A stretch of 64,000 bases of DNA from Bacillota bacterium (GTDB taxonomy: Bacteria > Bacillota > Clostridia > Peptostreptococcales > Anaerovoracaceae), in the NCBI GenBank assembly GCA_017416795.1, contig JAFQBD010000066.1:1-64000 (forward strand). The letters are read 5' to 3'. A model generated the notes under the pieces. That model saw nothing but the letters and a program-made list of their open reading frames with translations. It had not been told where the DNA came from and searched no databases. Each line of letters opens with the position of its first letter. Positions within the stretch are counted from its first letter, which is position 1. Position numbers and translations under genes: made by a program. Shown piece after piece: positions 62,153-64,000 of this stretch.

Positions 62153-63508
62153 CTAATCAACGATATCCTGCAGCACTGTGTTTGCTACTGCACCGGCAAC
62201 GCTTGAACCGTAACCTCCGTTTTCAACGAGGACCACGAAGGCATATGGGTTTTCGGGATCCTTGAGGAAACCTGTGAACCATGCGTTAGGGTCTTTACCG
62301 TTACCAACTTCTGCAGTACCTGACTTGGCGCAGATATCGAGTCCCGGGAAGGAACTTGAGCCGTAATTATTCGTTACGTTATTTGCCATCATGTCTTTGA
62401 GTGATGCTGCAGTTGCAGGGTCTATCATTTTCTTTGTCTTGATGCCCAGCTCTTTTCTTGAGAGCTCCTTGGCTTTCTTGCCCACCTGTGATGATGGGTT
62501 GATGAGATATGGAAGAACAGCCTTGCCGTCGTTGGCGATGGCGCCCATATATACCATCATGGAGCAAGGGTTCACCATGTCGTGCCACTGGCCGATGCCT
62601 GCCCATGCCAGACCAATGCCTGACTCGGGATAATCGAATGTTCCTTCGCTTGTCTGGATACCGTTTATGTCCAGAGACTTATTGAGTCCGGCTTTTTCTG
62701 TGTAGACTTCCATCTGTCCTGCACCGACCTTTTCGGCAAGTCTTCCGAAGTAGCAGTTACATGAAACTTCAAGAGCTTTCTTCAGATCTACTGTGCCGTG
62801 GACCGAAAGGTCTGTTACCTTGTCGCCGTGGCCATAATCGATGGAACCTGTACAGTTGACTGTCCAGGAATATGCATCATCAAAATTCTCTATAGCTGCA
62901 GCGGCCGTTACCAGCTTGAATATGGAGCCGGGAACGAATGTGGCCGATGTGAATCTGTTGATATAAGTTCCTTCTTCAGGAGAAGATGGCGGGTATGCAG
63001 GGTCATATGTCGGAGAGCTTACCATACATATGATCTCACCGGTCTCATAATTATACACACCTACAGTGCCTCTTCTGCCGTTTAAAGCATTGTTGGCTGT
63101 AGCGCAGACGTCTGCATCCAGTGTCATGGTGATACTTTCGCCTTCGTTGTTAAGAGAATATACGCCGTTGATGAAATCGTAGCCTATAAGCTCATCGGTG
63201 AAAGCTCTGTTCACTCCTGTAGAAATGTTGTTGTCCTTATCACCCGTCACATGCATCAGAGCTTTTCGAACGGATGAACTGTCGTTATATACGGGACCTT
63301 CTGAAGTGTTCTTCATCAGCAGGTCACCGTCTCTATCGTAAAGGGCGCCTTTTGCCAGGTCGCCATTGGCGTACACGTCTCGGTTGCCTTCATATGCAGC
63401 CCAGTCATCTCCGTCTGTATAGTACCTGTAGCAGAAAACTCCCAGACCTACGAAGAGGACAAGAGCCAGAAGCAGGCACATTATGGCGCGCTTTTCTATT
63501 TTTTTCAT
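62153..63508 (-). CDS. Class B penicillin-binding protein (PbpA/FtsI-like transpeptidase)
   Basis: A 451-residue membrane-anchored transpeptidase: one N-terminal helix (about 9-27), a short PBP dimer-like region, and the transpeptidase domain with SxxK in VPGSIFKLV, SxN in SCN and KSG in CAKSGTAE. It cross-links peptidoglycan. The short N-domain resembles the PbpA that accompanies FtsW/RodA genes in actinobacteria and clostridia; elongation, division or sporulation use cannot be told. Its start overlaps the upstream gene by 4 bases (ATGA), with GGAGGTGA as ribosome site. Confidence 0.93.
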   Translation of the reverse strand: MKKIEKRAIMCLLLALVLFVGLGVFCYRYYTDGDDWAAYEGNRDVYANGDLAKGALYDRDGDLLMKNTSEGPVYNDSSSVRKALMHVTGDKDNNISTGVNRAFTDELIGYDFINGVYSLNNEGESITMTLDADVCATANNALNGRRGTVGVYNYETGEIICMVSSPTYDPAYPPSSPEEGTYINRFTSATFVPGSIFKLVTAAAAIENFDDAYSWTVNCTGSIDYGHGDKVTDLSVHGTVDLKKALEVSCNCYFGRLAEKVGAGQMEVYTEKAGLNKSLDINGIQTSEGTFDYPESGIGLAWAGIGQWHDMVNPCSMMVYMGAIANDGKAVLPYLINPSSQVGKKAKELSRKELGIKTKKMIDPATAASLKDMMANNVTNNYGSSSFPGLDICAKSGTAEVGNGKDPNAWFTGFLKDPENPYAFVVLVENGGYGSSVAGAVANTVLQDIVD

Positions 63509-64000
63509 TTCTTGTCACCTCCGAAAATGTCGTCTCCAAACAAGTCGTCGAGGGTCAACCCTTCGCTCGATCCTCTGCTGTTTGATGGACGGCTGCTTGA
63601 GCGGTCATGATCGCTGCTCTGCAGGTTATCGTTGAGGAAGTCATCGAAGTCTTGATACTTGACAGAACGACGAGGCTTGCTACTGCGGCCGACCTGTTCG
63701 GCTTCGAAGCTGCTCTGTCTGCTTCCGCGGCCTACACGCTCAGCTTCATATTGATGCCTTAGTATCGGCTCATCGACTCTCGTATGCCGAGGTTCATCAA
63801 CTCTGGTGTGCCGTGGCGTATCGACTCTTGTCTGCCTTGAGTCATGTGCCGGCATGCGGGACTCTGCACTTTGCATGCGATCTGCCCTTTGCGGATTGAG
63901 CTCATCTGCTTCTCTCAGAAAATCTTCGGCATCGTAATAACCTTCGCCTCTGAGCTCGTCTTCGTATTGGTCGAATTCACCTTTCTTATCGAGGCGTATA
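63505..64000 (-). CDS. Repeat-containing protein of unknown function, 5' end beyond window
   Basis: The minus-strand frame is open from the window edge to the stop at 63505, at least 164 residues. It contains acidic segments (YEDELRGEGYYDAEDFLREA), a tandem TRVDEPRH-type repeat (three copies, about 63760-63840), two copies of YEAERVGR/FEAEQVGR and a Ser/Arg-rich part, ending LTLDDLFGDDIFGGDKK. It looks disordered. Translation is coupled to the penicillin-binding protein downstream, so a role in wall synthesis or cell division is possible. I do not recognise a family. Confidence 0.65.
   Translation of the reverse strand, partial: IRLDKKGEFDQYEDELRGEGYYDAEDFLREADELNPQRADRMQSAESRMPAHDSRQTRVDTPRHTRVDEPRHTRVDEPILRHQYEAERVGRGSRQSSFEAEQVGRSSKPRRSVKYQDFDDFLNDNLQSSDHDRSSSRPSNSRGSSEGLTLDDLFGDDIFGGDKK

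Noticed and set aside
1-64000. CRISPR array, tRNA or rRNA genes
   Set aside because: No regularly spaced repeats, tRNA-like cloverleaf with CCA end or conserved rRNA segments were noticed in any intergenic stretch.

Overview
The window looks like chromosomal DNA from an anaerobic, spore-forming Firmicute of class Clostridia that ferments amino acids. Sporulation is indicated by spoIIR and a SPOCS/LysM spore-coat type protein, and amino-acid fermentation by a complete ornithine-to-alanine/acetyl-CoA operon. A meso-DAP cluster of the acetylase type, a flavodiiron-rubredoxin protein and several ferredoxin-type oxidoreductases fit a strict anaerobe. A member of the Anaerovoracaceae/Peptostreptococcales is a guess that the sequence alone cannot settle. 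I see no rRNA, tRNA, CRISPR array or intact insertion sequence.

Layout. 1-673 is the end of a nitrilase-family gene. 737-3932 is a TPP-riboswitch-controlled operon for uptake of a thiamine precursor, followed by an Rrf2-type regulator whose start codon is problematic. 4501-12156 is on the minus strand: EamA exporter, spoIIR, SPOCS-LysM protein, GntR regulator with ispE, Ig-like membrane protein, tadA and an unknown gene. 12260-15524 is dapF-dapA-dapB-dapH. 15694-17306 holds a cation/Ca2+ exchanger and a RelBE-type toxin-antitoxin pair. 17384-28384 is mixed metabolism: ilvE, a DUF218 protein, a DUF362 ferredoxin protein, a cysteine desulfurase, a double GltD-like oxidoreductase with a geranylgeranyl-reductase-like partner, rlmH, a WalJ-like hydrolase and rnhA. 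28466-30140 is a metallophosphoesterase facing an ArsR-type regulator.

30255-40421 is the ornithine region. A PAS-AAA+-Fis sigma-54 activator precedes a clear -24/-12 promoter and ord-ortA-ortB-oraS-oraE, then a MutL/GlmL-like reactivase with a cysteine-rich tail and a second CaCA exchanger. A near-palindrome repeated upstream of the activator gene and upstream of the sigma-54 promoter is a good candidate for the activator binding site. 40563-45888 holds bioY and birA, divergent from a heterodimeric ABC exporter.

46078-55742 is the most unusual part: a 2285-residue secreted subtilisin-family protease ending in a dockerin, directly followed by a secreted protein with three cohesin-like domains. 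Together they look like a small protease-carrying, cellulosome-style assembly. Next, an Rpn/PDDEXK-type nuclease gene sits between two exact 47-bp direct repeats that coincide with the 3' end of a GIY-YIG gene, which suggests a recently inserted cassette. 57245-64000 holds a flavodiiron-rubredoxin protein, a YibE/F membrane protein, endonuclease IV, a CDF metal exporter, a TSCPD protein, a class B penicillin-binding protein and the 3' part of a repeat-containing gene that runs off the window.
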